Positions 6,650 to 8,332 of a stretch of DNA of 8,332 nucleotides are shown here, piece by piece (the first letter of the stretch is position 1; the number at the start of each line of letters is the position of its first letter). The DNA lies in NCBI GenBank assembly GCA_945899335.1, contig CAMDIP010000052.1, forward strand, positions 1 through 8,332. The letters run 5' to 3'. Below the pieces are notes generated by a model. That model worked only from the letters and a program-made list of their open reading frames with translations, did not search any database and was not told where the DNA came from. Source of the DNA: Bordetella parapertussis. GTDB taxonomy: Bacteria; Pseudomonadota; Gammaproteobacteria; Burkholderiales; Burkholderiaceae_C. The position numbers and the translations under genes were made by a program.

Positions 6650-6736
6650 GCGCGGGTGGCGAAATTGGTAGACGCACCAGGTTTAGGTCCTGACGGTAGC
6701 AATACTGTGGGGGTTCGAGTCCCCCCCCGCGCACCA
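6650..6736 (+). tRNA. tRNA-Leu (anticodon UAG)
   Basis: This is a complete class II tRNA, 87 bases with the CCA encoded (6734-6736). The acceptor stem GCGCGGG (6650-6656) pairs with CCCGCGC (6726-6732), with A6733 as discriminator. The D-arm region is GGCGAAATTGGTAGACGC. The anticodon loop is TTTAGGT (6682-6688) with anticodon TAG at 6684-6686, reading CUA and related Leu codons. The long variable arm ACGGTA-GCAA-TACTGT is the leucine hallmark. The T-arm is GGGGG-TTCGAGT-CCCCC (6709-6725). The outermost anticodon-stem pair (C6677:A6693) does not match. The gene sits 49 bases ahead of tig. Confidence 0.97.
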
Positions 6737-6785
6737 ATGCCTGCCCAAAGCCCTGCGCTTTTATGTTTAGATATGGAGAAACCTC

Positions 6786-8099
6786 ATGGCCGTGAATGTT
6801 GAAACCTTGGAAAAATTGGAACGTAAAATAACTTTGACGTTGCCGGCCACTGTGATCCAAAACGAAGTCAATGCTCGTTTGAAGAAACTGGCTCGCCAAG
6901 TCAAGATTGACGGGTTTCGCCCAGGCAAAGTCCCCATGAACATCGTGGCGCAGCGCTACGGTTATTCGGTGCATTACGAAGTCATGAACGACAAAGTGGG
7001 TGAGGCGTTCAACCAAGCCGCCACGGAAGCCCAGTTGCGCGTGGCCGGCCAACCCCGTATCAGCGAAAAAGAGCAAGCCACTGAAGGTGAAATGGCATTT
7101 GACGCCATCTTCGAGGTGTACCCTGAAGTGAAGATGCAAGACTTGGCACAGGTCACCGTTGACAAATTGCAGGCCGATGTCACCGATGAAGCCATCGACA
7201 AGACAATTGAAATTTTGCGTAAACAACGCCGCACCTATGCCCAGCGCTCACTCGACTCGACAGCCGATACCGATGACCGCGTGACGGTGGATTTCGAAGG
7301 CAAGATTGACGGCGAACCTTTCGATGGTGGCCGGGCCCAAGACTTCCAGTTTGCGGTGGGTGAAGGCCAGATGCTGCAAGAGTTTGAAGCTGCGGTCAAA
7401 GGCATGAAGGTCGGCGAGAGCAAGACCTTCCCCTTGGCTTTTCCCGCCGACTACCAAGGCCGTGAAGTGGCTGGTAAAACCGCCGACTTCATGGTGACCT
7501 TGAAAAAGCTTGAAGCCAGCCATTTGCCAGAAGTCACTGACGAGTTGGCCAAGTCTCTGGGTTCTGCTGATGCCTCCGTCGCAGGTTTGCGTGCCGATAT
7601 CCGCGGCAACCTCGAGCGCGAAGTGAAGTTCCGCTTGCTCGGGCGCAACAAACAGGCAGCTCTGGATGCTTTGGTCGAGCACGCAGAACTCGACTTGCCA
7701 AACTCTATCGTGCAAGCTGAACTCGATCGCATGGTGCAAGGCGCCCGTGAAGAACTGAAACAACGCGGCATCAAAGACGCTGACAAAGCGCCTATCCCTG
7801 AAGATGTGTTCAAGCCGCAGGCCGAGCGCCGTGTGCGCATGGGCTTGGTCGTCTCCGAGTTGGTACGCCAGCATGGCTTACAAGCCACCCCAGACCAAAT
7901 CAAAGCCCATGTGGAAGAACTGTCTGCCAGCTATGAAAAGCCTGTCGAGGTGCAGCGTTGGTATTACAGTGACAACCGCCGCATGGCCGAGGTGGAAGGC
8001 ATTGTGATTGAGCAAAACGTCACCAACTACGTCTTCTCGCTGGTTAAAGTCAATGAGAAAGCCATCAGCTTTGATGAATTAATGGGACAACAAGCCTAA
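6786..8099 (+). CDS. tig: Trigger factor, ribosome-associated chaperone and peptidyl-prolyl isomerase
   Basis: This 437-residue protein matches the usual length (E. coli about 432). Trigger factor docks at the ribosomal exit tunnel (protein L23) and shields nascent chains. The N-terminal ribosome-binding domain carries the signature loop Gly43-Phe-Arg-Pro-Gly-Lys-Val-Pro50. A FKBP-type PPIase domain runs from about 163 to 245, with VDFEGKIDGEPFDGG, VGEGQMLQEFE and a closing VTLKKLE. The rest is the helical C-terminal chaperone domain, including the DELAKSLG segment and long charged helices. The ATG at 6786 has GGAG (6775-6778) seven bases upstream. clpP follows after only 18 bases, the widespread tig-clpP(-clpX) order, linking folding and proteolysis of new proteins. 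No separate promoter is evident between tRNA-Leu and this gene. Confidence 0.97.
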   Translation: MAVNVETLEKLERKITLTLPATVIQNEVNARLKKLARQVKIDGFRPGKVPMNIVAQRYGYSVHYEVMNDKVGEAFNQAATEAQLRVAGQPRISEKEQATEGEMAFDAIFEVYPEVKMQDLAQVTVDKLQADVTDEAIDKTIEILRKQRRTYAQRSLDSTADTDDRVTVDFEGKIDGEPFDGGRAQDFQFAVGEGQMLQEFEAAVKGMKVGESKTFPLAFPADYQGREVAGKTADFMVTLKKLEASHLPEVTDELAKSLGSADASVAGLRADIRGNLEREVKFRLLGRNKQAALDALVEHAELDLPNSIVQAELDRMVQGAREELKQRGIKDADKAPIPEDVFKPQAERRVRMGLVVSELVRQHGLQATPDQIKAHVEELSASYEKPVEVQRWYYSDNRRMAEVEGIVIEQNVTNYVFSLVKVNEKAISFDELMGQQA

Positions 8100-8117
8100 A
8101 CAGGCCGGAGAAACGCA

Positions 8118-8332
8118 ATGAGCGCATTAGATACACAAGCACTGGGCATGGTCCCAGTCGTCATCGAGACCAGCGGCCGGGGCGAACGCGCTTACGACAT
8201 TTACTCGCGTTTGTTGCGCGAACGAGTTATTTTTTTGGTGGGTCCCGTCAATGACCACACAGCCAATTTGATCGTTGCGCAGTTGCTTTTTTTGGAGAGT
8301 GAAAATCCTGACAAGGAGATTTCGCTCTACAT
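8118..8332 (+). CDS. clpP: ATP-dependent Clp protease proteolytic subunit ClpP (N-terminal part; cut by window edge)
   Basis: The first 71 codons are visible. After a short N-terminal, probably processed, segment the sequence has the strongly conserved ClpP stretch [20 protein letters not shown], then [16 protein letters not shown] and NPDKEISLY, matching the start of the ClpP protease fold. ClpP forms a double heptameric serine protease fed by ClpX or ClpA. The catalytic Ser, His and Asp lie beyond the window, so activity cannot be judged here. The ATG at 8118 has GGAG at 8107-8110, seven bases upstream. It follows tig by 18 bases, so the two are very likely one transcript; clpX would be expected next. 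Confidence 0.96.
   Translation, partial: MSALDTQALGMVPVVIETSGRGERAYDIYSRLLRERVIFLVGPVNDHTANLIVAQLLFLESENPDKEISLY

Noticed and set aside
6721..6728. Run of eight C as a possible sequencing error or slippage site
   Set aside because: The run is fully explained by the T-stem (five C) joining the acceptor stem (three C) of a correctly folding tRNA.
6747..6761. Possible hairpin AAAGC-CCTGC-GCTTT followed by a T between tRNA-Leu and tig
   Set aside because: Only five base pairs, three of them A-T, with at most four T at the end; too weak to call a terminator.
7248..7874. A 208-codon minus-strand open frame opposite tig
   Set aside because: It is a shadow of the trigger factor gene; no family resemblance and no ribosome site of note.
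1..8332. Search for insertion sequences, CRISPR repeats, integrase or attachment sites at the tRNA, and novel defence-like systems
   Set aside because: No long direct or inverted repeats, transposase or integrase genes or repeated copy of the tRNA 3' end are visible; all large frames belong to well-known families.

Overview
The window looks like a chromosomal segment of a betaproteobacterium, probably Burkholderiales and perhaps Comamonadaceae. This rests on protein character (an HpnC/HpnD/HpnE squalene module, trigger factor, ClpP), moderate GC content and the tRNA-Leu/tig/clpP order. No database search was possible, so the taxonomy is an inference. No mobile element, CRISPR array, prophage gene or unknown defence-like system is visible. 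Almost every base is explained by known families.

Left part (1-2257, minus strand): a squalene-forming operon transcribed hpnC -> hpnD -> hpnE. Presqualene diphosphate synthase (HpnD), hydroxysqualene synthase (HpnC) and the FAD-dependent hydroxysqualene dehydroxylase (HpnE, cut by the window edge) together convert two farnesyl diphosphates to squalene, the usual hopanoid precursor. hpnD and hpnE overlap by four bases.

Divergent control region (2258-2346): 89 bases separate hpnC from a rightward efflux operon. They hold a near-perfect 14-bp palindrome of TetR-operator style and candidate promoters on both strands that overlap each other and the palindrome. This is the most interesting regulatory spot in the window.

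Middle part (2347-6548, plus strand): a lipoprotein periplasmic adaptor and an RND-type inner-membrane permease, joined by an ATGA overlap. Together they should form two thirds of a tripartite proton-driven efflux pump. No outer-membrane channel gene and no regulator gene lie beside them, so both must be supplied from elsewhere. The operon ends in a clear intrinsic terminator.

Right part (6589-8332, plus strand): tRNA-Leu(UAG), trigger factor (tig) and the start of clpP. A good sigma70-like promoter for the tRNA is interleaved with the efflux operon's terminator. No convincing promoter or terminator lies between tRNA and tig, or between tig and clpP (18-base gap), so the protein-folding/proteolysis genes may be read from the tRNA promoter.
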